DNA of 64,000 nt from Sellimonas catena. GTDB lineage: Bacteria > Bacillota > Clostridia > Lachnospirales > Lachnospiraceae. Within the stretch, counting starts at the first letter, position 1. Each line of letters opens with the position of its first letter. Made by a program: the position numbers and the translations under genes. Where the stretch lies: NCBI RefSeq assembly GCF_045063725.1, contig NZ_CP173695.1; one strand, given 5' to 3'. Below the pieces are notes generated by a model. The model was not told where the DNA came from, did no database searches, and saw only the letters and a program-made list of their open reading frames with translations. This document shows positions 17,164-25,166 of the stretch, in pieces.

Positions 17164-17199
17164 GAAAGCCGGGAGGAGGCATTTCCTCTCGGCTTTCCT
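17164..17199 (+). terminator. Terminator after permease 2
   Basis: GAAAGCCGGGAGGA (from 17164) pairs with TCCTCTCGGCTTTC (ending 17197) with one mismatch. Confidence 0.75.
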
Positions 17200-17209
17200 C
17201 AAAAAATTT

Positions 17210-17299
17210 GAAATCTCACAGATTGGTGAGATTTCAGCTTGTTATTTTGTCGAAATGGCGTATGCCCGTGACATTTCTGTGAGGATTGCCTGTTAAAAT
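17210..17299 (+). promoter_or_regulatory. Orphan third Bce-type operator/promoter
   Basis: Inverted repeat arms GAAATCTCAC (17210-17219) and GTGAGATTTC (17226-17235), then boxes GTGACATTT (17268-17276) and GTGAGGATT (17279-17287) 11 bp apart, and TAAAAT (17294-17299). The layout equals the two transporter promoters, but no transporter follows; the R2 repeat begins about 80 bp later. The palindrome arms have co-varied with each other relative to the other two copies. Confidence 0.75.
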
Positions 17300-17324
17300 A
17301 AAAGAAAAGTGAAAAAGTTGCCGC

Positions 17325-17352
17325 ACGATGGCAAAAGAAAAAAAGCCATCGT
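17325..17352 (+). other. Hairpin directly downstream of the orphan promoter
   Basis: ACGATGGC (17325-17332) and GCCATCGT (17345-17352) form a perfect 8-bp stem with an A-rich 12-nt loop, about 25 bases after the predicted start of transcription. It is not followed by a T-run. It could be the 5' structure of a short regulatory RNA. Confidence 0.4.
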
Positions 17353-17489
17353 ACAGCGACTATATTGTTATGCACTTTGCAACGGTGGCTTTGAAAAAAT
17401 CAGAGCCGCCGTTTCCTTTCGTCTATCTAAAATGAACGACGACCCTACACCCTGCAATCTGGTACGGCGGCACATAGGAGGATGCCGCC

Positions 17490-17597
17490 ATGTCAATTTT
17501 TGTCATTCACAATAGCCATGAGTTACACCAGCTAAAAAAAGTCTTGCCCCTCCTCCGGGGGAGTATGACTATCTATCAGTATTATCGTTCCATCTAA
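17490..17597 (+). CDS. Conserved 35-residue peptide ORF (R2 copy)
   Basis: ATG at 17490, 8 bp after AGGAGG (17476-17481), TAA at 17595-17597. Product starts MSIFVIHNSHELHQLKKVL and ends SMTIYQYYRSI. Same length as the R1 copy with a shared core (HNSHE, LKK, LPLLRG, IYQ, YRSI). Confidence 0.55.
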   Translation: MSIFVIHNSHELHQLKKVLPLLRGSMTIYQYYRSI

Positions 17598-17715
17598 ATC
17601 AGCAGAATAGTAGGTATTTTTGTTGCGCCGATTTCCCGTTATGGGGAGTTGGCGTTTTTTGCTGTCGATTTTTCGGGAAGGCGTGCGAAGTATGTCGCTG
17701 TCGATCCCCGCCTCC

Positions 17716-17750
17716 TTTCGATTCACTCGTCAACCGCCCGTGAATCGAAA
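17716..17750 (+). promoter_or_regulatory. Perfect inverted repeat before sigma copy 2
   Basis: TTTCGATTCAC (17716-17726) and GTGAATCGAAA (17740-17750) with a 13-nt loop, directly before TGGAGGTACATAATG. Confidence 0.55.
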
Positions 17751-17762
17751 TGGAGGTACATA

Positions 17763-18176
17763 ATGAAGAAAGTCAATCTTAGGGACTTATATCCCGATGT
17801 TTATAAAAACGATCACTTCGTAGAAGTAACAGAAGATGTGCTGGAGACGATCCGTGCCGCTGAGCGTGCAGAAGCTGCTTATGACCGGAGGATGTATCGC
17901 TATAAAGCGCATTACTCCCTGGACTGTGATAACGGCATTGAAAATGCGATCCTGATGAAGCCCCAGACGCCGGAAATGCTCCTGGAGGAAAAGCAGCTGC
18001 GGGAGCAGCTCTACGCCGCAGTGATGGCTCTGCCGGAGAAGCAGGCCAAGCGGATCTATGCTCGGTATTACCTGGGTATGCGTGTGAGCGAGATAGCAGT
18101 AGCGGAGGATGTAGACCCAAGCCGTGTCCGTGACAGCATCCGGCGTGGTCTGAAGCAGCTGGCAAAGTATTTTTGA
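17763..18176 (+). CDS. Sigma-70 region 4-like protein (copy 2)
   Basis: 137 residues from ATG at 17763 after TGGAGG; the frame is open upstream, but this start matches copy 1. Differs from copy 1 at positions 8, 32, 41, 44, 65 and 115 by my alignment. Region 4-like HTH at the C-terminus as in copy 1. In this copy the gene leads toward xis and int, as would be expected of the original ICE regulator, which suggests R1 is the extra copy. Confidence 0.85.
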   Translation: MKKVNLRDLYPDVYKNDHFVEVTEDVLETIRAAERAEAAYDRRMYRYKAHYSLDCDNGIENAILMKPQTPEMLLEEKQLREQLYAAVMALPEKQAKRIYARYYLGMRVSEIAVAEDVDPSRVRDSIRRGLKQLAKYF

Positions 18177-18177
18177 A

Positions 18178-18728
18178 AAAGTTTCGTTTGGTGCGCTCGT
18201 TTTTTGCTCTTTTTGTCAGAGTTAATAAGAAGGACAAGTTTTCCCCCTTCAACAGCACTTTGACAATTTCATAGACAGCATAACAGGTACATAACCCGTG
18301 TACGAGCGAGTGTGGAACGCCGCGAAGATAGAGCAGTCAGGGAGGTGATGAACAAAGCTGCTTTGGAGCGATCTACGATTCCACAAAACGGATGGTGGCA
18401 GATCCGGCGCGAGGACTGCACGGGGGCTTAAAGATACTTCCTCACGGCCTCCTAAAGACTTGGGGGGAACCCTGCGGCGCACGAGTAAAACGACGCTGCG
18501 GAGTTATGACAACCGCGCCAGCGGAGACCTGCTATGTTCCCATCGTCAGGGTTGCGTGGCAAATGTGGCGAGAATTGAGTTACATTAAAATAGGAAGTGA
18601 TTACTTTCTTAGGTGGTCGTTTTCTATTCAAAATCAGATACCATGCGCTGGCAGTTTCGGCTGCCAGCGTATTCATGTGATTTTGAAAGCACGATGATAA
18701 CCTTGACAGATTGGAGGGAATATGGTCT
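18178..18728. other. 550-bp non-coding region before xis
   Basis: No convincing gene. The most distinct structure is a perfect 9-bp inverted repeat, CGCTGGCAG (18646-18654) and CTGCCAGCG (18661-18669), loop TTTCGG, about 60 bp before the xis start. The middle (18300-18560) is GC-richer and might encode an RNA or be the control region for excision. TTGACA at 18703-18708 lies only ~20 bp before the xis start. Confidence 0.4.
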
Positions 18729-18959
18729 ATGGAAAAACTTATTACACGAAAAGAAGCTGCTGAAATCTTAGGAATCAGCATCGCAACGCTGGATGCCGCC
18801 CGTAACAACGGCTTGATTTCTTATGTGCAGTATGTTCAGAATGGCTGTGTGTATTTTACTGCGGCGGGTCTCCAAGAGTATATCGCAAAATGTACGCACA
18901 GGGCAAAGCCTGTTGAGAGAAGCACAACTTACCGTAAGCCTCGGAGCGGAAGATCGTGA
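18729..18959 (+). CDS. Excisionase-like HTH protein of ICE-1
   Basis: 76 residues from ATG at 18729 after TTGGAGGG. MEKLITRKEAAEILGISIATLDAARNNGLI is the MerR/excisionase-type HTH (residues 4-33), followed by a basic tail (KPRSGRS). It lies 85 bp upstream of an integrase in the same direction. Such proteins bend DNA at attachment sites and steer the integrase toward excision. Confidence 0.85.
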   Translation: MEKLITRKEAAEILGISIATLDAARNNGLISYVQYVQNGCVYFTAAGLQEYIAKCTHRAKPVERSTTYRKPRSGRS

Positions 18960-19043
18960 GCCAGTCCGTATCCTTGATGGAATCAGAGATGTTTGATAAA
19001 ACAAAGGTACAGCGCTGGAGACTATTCTTAGGAGGTGGAGGAA

Positions 19044-20261
19044 TTGGCAAATAGAAAAATAATGCTTCCCCAATATGGCACAGTTATGAAAAGAGGTGTC
19101 CTATATTATAGGACCAGAATCAAAGATGCGAATGGAAAGCTCGTAGCTCTCTACGCAAAAACACCTGAAGAACTATATAACAAAGAAACGCTTGCATTGG
19201 AACAGATTGAGAATGCCACTTTTCATCGGAAAACGCCCACAGTTGCAGAGTATTGTGAAAAGTGGCTGCTGATGCAGTCGGTTCATGTACGAGCTACTAC
19301 TTTGACGGATTACACCTCAAAGGTCAGGCGGCATATTATAGCGGAATTGGGAGATAAACGGATGGGTGAGGTTAGCCTGGATGATATTCAGCTTGCCCTT
19401 GTTCCGGTTTCCAAGAAATCTGCATCGGTTTATAAATCTGTGGTAATCCTTTACAAGTCTATCTTTCGCGCAGCGATGGAAAGCAGGATTATTGACCATA
19501 ACCCAACGATTTATCTGACAACAAAAGGTGGCGGTGTTCCACAAGAGGATCGTCAGGCTTTGACAGATGAACAGGCAGCGCGCCTTTTGGATGCTATCCG
19601 GGATTTGCCGCCTTATGTCTTTGTCATGATTGGTTTATATGCAGGGCTACGGCGGGAAGAAATTCTTGCACTGCAATGGGATTCAGTATATCTGGATACA
19701 GATACTCCATATCTGACGGTAAGACGGGCATGGCACACCGAACATAACAGACCGGTGATTTCGGATGAATTGAAAACCAAGGCTGCGGAGAGAAATATCC
19801 CCCTCCCTGTTTGTTTGGCCGAGTGCTTGAAAGCAGCAAAGGAAACTTCGACTTCGGAATATGTAGTTTCAAACCGGGATGGCGAACCGCTGTCCTATAC
19901 GCAGTTTAAGCGACTGTGGCAGTATATTGTTACGAGAACGGTCAAGGAACGGAGCTATTATCGGTATGAAGATGGAAAAAGAGTAAAGCATACTGTCACA
20001 CCTGTCTTGGGAGAAAAGGCCGCTCATAACGGAAAAGTGGTTTACAGCCTGGACTTTGAGGTAACACCCCATCAGTTGCGGCATACTTACATCACCAACC
20101 TTATTCATGCGTCGGTAGATCCCAAAACGGTTCAATACCTGGCAGGCCATGAAAGCAGCAAGATTACCATGGACATCTATGCAAAGGTTAAGTATAACAG
20201 GCCGGATGAGCTGGTCAGATCAATGAGTTGCGCGTTTGCAAGCTGGGATGCAGCACAGTAA
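19044..20261 (+). CDS. Tyrosine site-specific integrase 1
   Basis: 405 residues using TTG at 19044, 8 bp after GGAGG; this start aligns with MAKKKTQIPKYGT of the neighbour (LANRKIMLPQYGT). N-terminal arm/SAM-like core-binding domain (HRKTPTVAEYCEKWLL), then catalytic domain with Arg in GLYAGLRREEILALQWD, HQLRHTYITNL (His-x-x-Arg), LAGHESSKITMDIY (His and nucleophile Tyr). All catalytic residues are present. It follows the excisionase and is followed by its own terminator and then a second integrase. Confidence 0.94.
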   Translation: MANRKIMLPQYGTVMKRGVLYYRTRIKDANGKLVALYAKTPEELYNKETLALEQIENATFHRKTPTVAEYCEKWLLMQSVHVRATTLTDYTSKVRRHIIAELGDKRMGEVSLDDIQLALVPVSKKSASVYKSVVILYKSIFRAAMESRIIDHNPTIYLTTKGGGVPQEDRQALTDEQAARLLDAIRDLPPYVFVMIGLYAGLRREEILALQWDSVYLDTDTPYLTVRRAWHTEHNRPVISDELKTKAAERNIPLPVCLAECLKAAKETSTSEYVVSNRDGEPLSYTQFKRLWQYIVTRTVKERSYYRYEDGKRVKHTVTPVLGEKAAHNGKVVYSLDFEVTPHQLRHTYITNLIHASVDPKTVQYLAGHESSKITMDIYAKVKYNRPDELVRSMSCAFASWDAAQ

Positions 20262-20284
20262 TAATAAAATAGGAAATAAAGCAG

Positions 20285-20316
20285 GAGCGAGGCAAGGATG
20301 TCTCGCTCTTTGTTTT
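20285..20316 (+). terminator. Terminator between the integrases
   Basis: GAGCGAG (20285-20291) pairs with CTCGCTC (20302-20308), followed by TTTGTTTT. Confidence 0.8.
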
Positions 20317-20409
20317 GCATCAGCCGTATCTTTGATTAAATCGAGGCTTTCTGATAAAAAGAGAGTGTAGATACGGAGACTACACATTATCAAGAAAGGA
20401 CGATCAAAG

Positions 20410-21621
20410 ATGGCAAAAAAGAAAACACAGATCCCGAAGTACGGGACCATTACATTGAAAGGAATCCAGTATTACAGAACCAGGATTACGGATGCAGATG
20501 GCAAAGAGTTGAGTTTGTATGCCGCTACTTGTGAAGAATTGTATGAGAAGCAGTTAGAGGCCCGGAAGCAGGTGGAAGAAATTATCTTTCACCGGCAGCA
20601 CCCGACAGTAGCCGAGTATGGCGAGAAGTGGCTGCTGATGCAGTCGGCAAAGGTGTCTGCGTCTACACTCAGAGGTTATACGAGGGATATGACAAACTAT
20701 ATCATCAAACCTCTGGGAGAGATGTATATGGAAGAAGTGACTGCTGACGATATTCGGCTGGCTCTTGTTCCATTGTCAAAGAAATCAGAAGGCTTATACA
20801 ATAAGGTCAATATGCTGCTCAAGTGCATTTTTTATACGGCAGAGCGAAACCAAATCCTTGAACACAACCCCTGTGCAGGAATATCCGGTAAAGGCGGAAA
20901 ACCGACAAAAAAGAAGGAGGCATTGACAGATCAGCAGGTAGCCGTGCTTCTGGATACAGTCAAGGGGCTTCCTCCATATTTGTTTATTATGCTCGGTTTG
21001 TATTCCGGTCTGCGTCGGGAAGAAATTCTTGCACTGCAATGGGATTGTGTATTTCTGGACGAGGATACACCTTATTTATCGGTAAGGCGGGCTTGGCGTA
21101 CAGAGCATAACAGACCCGTGATTTCTACGGTGCTAAAAACTCCGGCAGCAAAAAGGGATATTCCGATACCGAAGTGTTTGGTGGATTGTCTGAGAGAAGC
21201 GAAAGAAAATTCCATATCAGATTATGTGATCGCTGACAGCAAAGGAGAGCCGCTGGCTGCTTCGCAGTTTCAAAGAGTGTGGCAGTATGTAGTTGTCCGC
21301 TCCACCAAGCCCCGAAACTATTATAAGTATGTAAATGGGGAGAGTATCAAATATACGGTTACTCCAACGCTGGGTATGACCCAGAAGAATCAACCCAAAA
21401 TCAAATATACGCTGGACTTCGATGTGACACCCCATCAGCTACGGCACACTTACATCACCAATCTTCTCTATGCGGGCGTTGATCCAAAGACAGTACAATA
21501 CCTTGCCGGACATGAAAACAGCAAAACAACTATGGACATTTATGCAAAAGTGAAGTACAATAAACCAGAGGAGTTGTTTGGGGTAGTAAATGGTGCGTTT
21601 CATCAGCCTGTCGCTGAATGA
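20410..21621 (+). CDS. Tyrosine site-specific integrase 2 (next to attR in rpsI)
   Basis: 403 residues, a clear paralogue of integrase 1 with the same catalytic set (GLYSGLRREEILALQWD, HQLRHTYITNL, LAGHENSKTTMDIY). RBS AAAGGACG before ATG. The coding region ends 100 bp before a remnant of rpsI, the usual place for an ICE integrase beside its attachment site, so this copy is the likelier agent of the rpsI insertion. Tandem paralogous integrases suggest accretion of two elements or division of labour. Confidence 0.94.
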   Translation: MAKKKTQIPKYGTITLKGIQYYRTRITDADGKELSLYAATCEELYEKQLEARKQVEEIIFHRQHPTVAEYGEKWLLMQSAKVSASTLRGYTRDMTNYIIKPLGEMYMEEVTADDIRLALVPLSKKSEGLYNKVNMLLKCIFYTAERNQILEHNPCAGISGKGGKPTKKKEALTDQQVAVLLDTVKGLPPYLFIMLGLYSGLRREEILALQWDCVFLDEDTPYLSVRRAWRTEHNRPVISTVLKTPAAKRDIPIPKCLVDCLREAKENSISDYVIADSKGEPLAASQFQRVWQYVVVRSTKPRNYYKYVNGESIKYTVTPTLGMTQKNQPKIKYTLDFDVTPHQLRHTYITNLLYAGVDPKTVQYLAGHENSKTTMDIYAKVKYNKPEELFGVVNGAFHQPVAE

Positions 21622-21721
21622 AAAAAGGCCGTTTTTTATGGTCCGCACACCGGATAACTGAGAGGCAGAAAGCCGGAAAAGCCCGGAATATCAAGGGAAA
21701 ACAGCTCAAAAACTCGCGCAA

Positions 21722-21769
21722 TACGGTCTCAAAGCAGCTCGTAGAGCACCACAGTTCTCCAAACGTTAA
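21722..21769 (+). pseudogene. rpsI: 3' end of rpsI: attachment-site remnant (attR) of ICE-1
   Basis: The last 15 codons and stop read YGLKAARRAPQFSKR, the C-terminus of ribosomal protein S9 in Clostridia. The similarity to S9 begins abruptly at the TAC; the codon before it (CAA) and further upstream no longer fit S9. This is what remains when an ICE integrates into the 3' end of a gene and rebuilds the gene at its other end. The intact rpsI should lie beyond the left edge of the window. Confidence 0.88.
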
Positions 21770-21803
21770 TCTCACGTTTACGAAGAATATCAGAAGAATT
21801 TTT

Positions 21804-21833
21804 ATCCCGGAAGTCTCGGCTTCCGGGATTTTT
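21804..21833 (+). terminator. rpsI terminator (host)
   Basis: ATCCCGGAAG (21804-21813) pairs perfectly with CTTCCGGGAT (21820-21829), loop TCTCGG, then TTTTC. It marks the start of host DNA. The remaining 21834-22001 holds no gene I can support. Confidence 0.9.
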
Positions 21834-22001
21834 CTAAAACAAATCACAAAGCAAATCTTAGTATTCGAACATATTCAAAGGCAAAAATCAGCCAAAACAA
21901 TTCCAAATGAAACTGCTTGTACGGTTATATATATGAAATTTTTTATCTTGTCCGTGGCAATCGGAAACGAATTCGGCTCCATGAGATAAATATCTATTTT
22001 T

Positions 22002-22010
22002 AACCGTATG
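22002..22010 (+). repeat. Candidate left junction repeat of element 2
   Basis: AACCGTATG occurs here and at 60007-60015, just outside the integrase end and the replication end of element 2. The pair may be the target/coupling sequence. Adjacent inner sequences share ATTTTTG-rich inverted ends. A 9-bp match could be chance. Confidence 0.35.
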
Positions 22011-22062
22011 ATTTATGTAAAATCACAAAGTAATTTTTGACTATCTTTTCAAAAGTTCTTAT

Positions 22063-22104
22063 ATGCCGGTATAGCCTATTGTTACAGGCTTTTCCGGCAT
22101 TTTT
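22063..22104 (+). terminator. Terminator-like hairpin at the integrase end
   Basis: ATGCCGG (22063-22069) pairs with CCGGCAT (22094-22100), with an inner AGCCT/AGGCT stem, then TTTT. Confidence 0.7.
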
Positions 22105-22160
22105 CGTCATGGAAGATATTCTCAAATCTTCTTATATCCCCGTATGTTTTTGTGTTCAAA

Positions 22161-22197
22161 AGTAGTATGTGGAGTAGTAAATTCTCCATTTACTACT
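22161..22197. repeat. Integrase arm-type sites, integrase end
   Basis: AGTAGT (22161), AGTAGTAAAT (22173-22182) and its inverse ATTTACTACT (22188-22197). Tn916 integrase binds repeats of this style near the element ends. The last one overlaps the int stop codon. Confidence 0.7.
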
Positions 22198-23388
22198 ATG
22201 CAATCAGCCGCTTCATTTCGGTTATTGACGTTTCGGAAGTTGTGTGTGCGTAATAGTTCAGCGTCATATTGATGTTGGAATGTCCCATGATGTATTGCAA
22301 TGCTTTAGGGTTCATTCCCGCATTTGCTAACGTGGTGCAGAATGTGTGGCGTAAGGTGTGCGGTGTCATTACCTTTGGCAATGCGACCTTTTGCGTTTTG
22401 TTGTATTTCCTTACAAGCCCCCGGAACATACTTTCATAGTTGACTGCCACTTTTGGCAAGCCGTTCCGGTTAAGGAACAGAAACTTTGTGTAGCCCTCTA
22501 AAATAACAGGCTGTACATATTTCCGTTTATTTAGCACCCGTTGAAATGCTTCCAACACTTTTTCACTCATAGGAATAACCCGGTTGCCGCTTTTCGTCTT
22601 AGGCGTTTCCACATAGTAGCCCACATCTGCAATCTTCAAAAGTTGGTGGTCTACATTGATAAGCTGTTTGTCTAAGTCAATGTCAGCTTCCGTCAGTCCG
22701 CAGAGTTCCGAAATGCGAAGCCCTGTCCCTAACAGTATGATAATCTCGTCGTAGTATTTCTGATAGACTTTATCATGCTGTACAAAGGACAGAAAAGCCG
22801 CTTCCTGCGTAGGGGATAGAGGTTCCTTGGTTCCGTATCATCTTCAAGGACTGTGTTCAACTGGAAGTCAAATGGATTTTTACGAATACAATCGTCCTGT
22901 ATGGCTGTGTAAAAGGCAGCCTTTAAGGAACGCTTGTGGTTGTTGATAGTCTTGAAGCCGTAACCTTTTTCTTTCATGCGTAACGCCCATTCCTTTGCGT
23001 CGGAGAGCTTCACATTTTCAATCCGGCAGGCTCCAAGTTTATCCTCCTGCAAAATCCGCATGAGCTGTTTTCGCCCCTGCTTTGTACCATGCCGCACATT
23101 TGCCCGGTGGCGTATCTGCTTTGCGTAGAGTTGGCAGACCGTCATTTTCTTTCCGATATGGTCGATACCGTCGTCAAGGTCTTTTTGGATTTCTTTCTCT
23201 TTTTCCCTCAACGCTATATCGTCGCGCTTTCCTGCCGGGGTTTTGTCCGTAGGCACTAACTTCCAAGAATAAACAAACTGCGGTTTCCCAAAGGTATCTA
23301 TATATTTGTAGGCATATCTCCCGTCTTTTCTCTGGCTCTCTCCGGTGCGGAGAATACGATTTTTATTATCCCGTCTTTTTTCCGACAT
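22196..23388 (-). pseudogene. int: Tn916-type integrase with a single frameshift
   Basis: Strong similarity to Tn916 Int from ATG at 23388 (MSEKRRDNKNRILRTGESQR; AAAGGAG upstream). The frame breaks at about 22826-22829, where CCAAGGAACCT should read one base longer to continue EPLSPTQEAAF. Downstream the correct frame is intact to the stop, with GTGLRISELCGLT, HTLRHTFCTTL and GHSNINMTLNYYAH (Arg, His-x-x-Arg, His and Tyr). Unless it is a sequencing error or is bypassed by slippage, element 2 cannot excise by its own integrase. Confidence 0.9.
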
Positions 23389-23467
23389 CGTTATGCTCCT
23401 TTCCATAATGGAAAGAGCCTTGATATGCTTGACTACATTGTACCACATTCAAGGCTCGATTTCACTA

Positions 23468-23671
23468 TTAGATTGCGTCCACCGTATCAATCATTTTTTC
23501 AAACTGCTTACGCTTAATCTGAATACGGTTTCCGTTCATCATTACCCAGTCCGGGACGGGATTTTCTTCTGCCAGTTTCCGCAGCTTGCTTTCTCCGATA
23601 CGGAAATATTTTGCTGCTTCTTCTATGGTAAGAGTGTACTTTTCCCAAATCGGCACGTCGTTATTGTTCAA
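23468..23671 (-). CDS. xis: Tn916-type excisionase Xis
   Basis: 67 residues from TTG at 23671, 9-10 bp after AAAGGGGG; this gives the 67-residue length of Tn916 Xis. A longer frame to 23707 has no RBS. NNNDVPIWEKYTLTIEEAAKY starts the winged helix and NGNRIQIKRKQFEKMID closes it. It sits 79 bp upstream of int in the same direction. Confidence 0.92.
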   Translation of the reverse strand: MNNNDVPIWEKYTLTIEEAAKYFRIGESKLRKLAEENPVPDWVMMNGNRIQIKRKQFEKMIDTVDAI

Positions 23672-24091
23672 TTTGTCGTCCCCCTTTCTTAATGGGTCAA
23701 AAATCAATCTGTAACATAGGCTTTAATCGGACGGCTATTAGCGTAACCTCATGGGACTTGCACCCCTCCGGCGGTCTGCCGAAGCCCTACCCATTGCCTG
23801 CGACGCTTCTAACGCTCGGACTATGGCTGTAAGGAAGTATCATTATGTATTCTGTGCGTTATCGCCCGCAGGCTGCTATCCCTGCTTTACGGTGTGGTAT
23901 TTCTCGCTCGCTTTTCTGTTAAGAGAAAGGTCATGGCGTACCCGCCGCATGGCTCGGCACAAAAGGAACGTATCCGATTTGCCTTATGCTGCGTCGCCGT
24001 TCTATTGCGCCGCTTTCTTTATCAAAGAGCAGGGGGCTGTCTTGCGGTATGGAACGGAAAAGGGGAAAGAAGCGTTCCAATATCGCGTAGG
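23672..24091. other. 420-bp region between xis and orf8-like gene without a supported gene
   Basis: Open frames on the plus strand lack RBSs and family resemblance. On the minus strand near 23750-23780 there is GGGGTGCAAGTCCC with GC-rich surroundings, suggesting structured RNA. I cannot name it. Confidence 0.35.
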
Positions 24092-24349
24092 TTATTCAGC
24101 CCGAAAAGTGAGGATAGCCCTCATCAGTCTTGCTTGCAGCCGTTCCCGAATATCCTCGTCAACGCCATAATAGACATTGCCGCGCTCGTCGTAGAGCTTC
24201 CGCATGGAAAGACTTGCTATGTAGCCGCTGAAATGCTGCAAGACCATTTTCATAGCGTCCGGGTCGCCTTTGCTCGCCGCCAAAATAACGGGATAGGGAA
24301 CAAGGGCATTTTCCGGGTAGTCGTTTTGATTACCATTCGTTCCATTCAT
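24092..24349 (-). CDS. Orf8-like helix-turn-helix protein
   Basis: 85 residues. VPYPVILAASKGDPDAMKMVLQHFSGYIASLSMRKLYDERGNVYYGVDEDIRERLQARLM is the pattern of the small regulatory protein next to the sigma-like factor in Tn916 relatives. It overlaps the upstream sigma-like gene by 20 bp. A relative without the same neighbours is at 35476-35706. Confidence 0.85.
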   Translation of the reverse strand: MNGTNGNQNDYPENALVPYPVILAASKGDPDAMKMVLQHFSGYIASLSMRKLYDERGNVYYGVDEDIRERLQARLMRAILTFRAE

Positions 24350-24770
24350 CAGCGTGTTCCTCCAAATATTTCTTTAACAGTTCAAAAGAGCTTGTCCGTC
24401 TGTACTGTATCGTGCTGCGCGACGTATTGAACATTTTTCCGATTTCCACGTCAGTCATGCCCTCGAAATAGTACAGAAGTATAGCAGTTCTCTTTTCTTC
24501 CGGCAGGGTGCGTATTGCTTCAAGCAATAACTTCGGGGTTATTTCTTTTCCTGCCATTTGATAAGTCGGCTCGGCTGTTTCAGCTTGAAAATATTTATCC
24601 GTAGTGTAAAGCTGCCGTTCCTCATGCAAGGCAAGGTCACAAAAAGAAACTTCCCGTTTCCTGCGTCGCCGGATTTCATCATGGGCGTTACAGGCTTCGT
24701 TGTGTAGCACCCGTTTACAGAAACTTTGAAAGACACATTGCTTCTGAAATTCTCTGCGATTAGGTTCCAT
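24330..24770 (-). CDS. Orf7-like sigma-70 family regulator
   Basis: 146 residues. The N-terminal region (EFQKQCVFQSFCKRVLHNEACNAHDEIRRRRKREVSF) and the C-terminal region 4 HTH (LPEEKRTAILLYYFEGMTDVEIGKMFNTSRSTIQYRRTSSFELLKKYL) match the orf7-type sigma-like proteins of Tn916 elements, which activate excision and transfer genes. RBS AGGAGG lies 7 bp before ATG (CACCT on plus strand at 24777). Confidence 0.9.
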   Translation of the reverse strand: MEPNRREFQKQCVFQSFCKRVLHNEACNAHDEIRRRRKREVSFCDLALHEERQLYTTDKYFQAETAEPTYQMAGKEITPKLLLEAIRTLPEEKRTAILLYYFEGMTDVEIGKMFNTSRSTIQYRRTSSFELLKKYLEEHADEWNEW

Positions 24771-25094
24771 GTAATCACCTCCTTTCTGCCGAAAGGCGGT
24801 AGTACCTCCCCTTTTCGCGGGATAATACAGACGACTTTTTTAAACGCCGGACGAAAGCGAAAATTTCTTTGAAAAATCTTCTGTAAAATGCAAAATGCGC
24901 CCATCTGCAAGGCGCAGACCGACGCATAGGAAATAACAGCAGTATTTAATTGATTTGATAGTTCATCTGTATAGTCGGACTTGTCCGGTGGGGGAGCTAT
25001 ACTTTTTTTAATGAATGTAACCTATGTATGCTGTATAGCAACAAAGAAATCCCCATAGCGGCAGCCCTCCTAAATGCCGCTAATTTATGTTAGC
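24771..25094. other. Non-coding DNA between orf7 and IS66
   Basis: Contains a hairpin AGCGGCA...TGCCGCT (about 25057-25082) next to the IS66 target site. No gene is supported. Confidence 0.4.
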
Positions 25095-25166
25095 GTAAGT
25101 AGGTAATCATCCGTACCTTGACAAAACAAAAAATCCCCCGGCACTTACCAGGGGAAAATCTGTCTC

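Larger units (their letters stand above)
17380..18177 (+). repeat. Right copy (R2) of direct repeat flanking the Bce module
   Basis: Counterpart of 7240-8055; same gene order and orientation. See the left copy for the alignment features. Confidence 0.85.

Noticed and set aside
17309..17515. 68-residue ORF after the orphan promoter
   Set aside because: No RBS, runs through a hairpin and through the leader of the 35-residue ORF; composition unlike a protein.
18392..18808. Open frames in the spacer before xis
   Set aside because: No RBS, no recognisable family, and they run into xis in other frames.
23740..23790. tRNA or group II intron piece (GGGGTGCAAGTCCC)
   Set aside because: No acceptor or anticodon arm, and no reverse transcriptase or domain V nearby.
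23751..24430. Plus-strand ORFs of 139 and 178 residues near xis/orf8
   Set aside because: They overlap the orf8- and orf7-like genes antisense and have no RBS.
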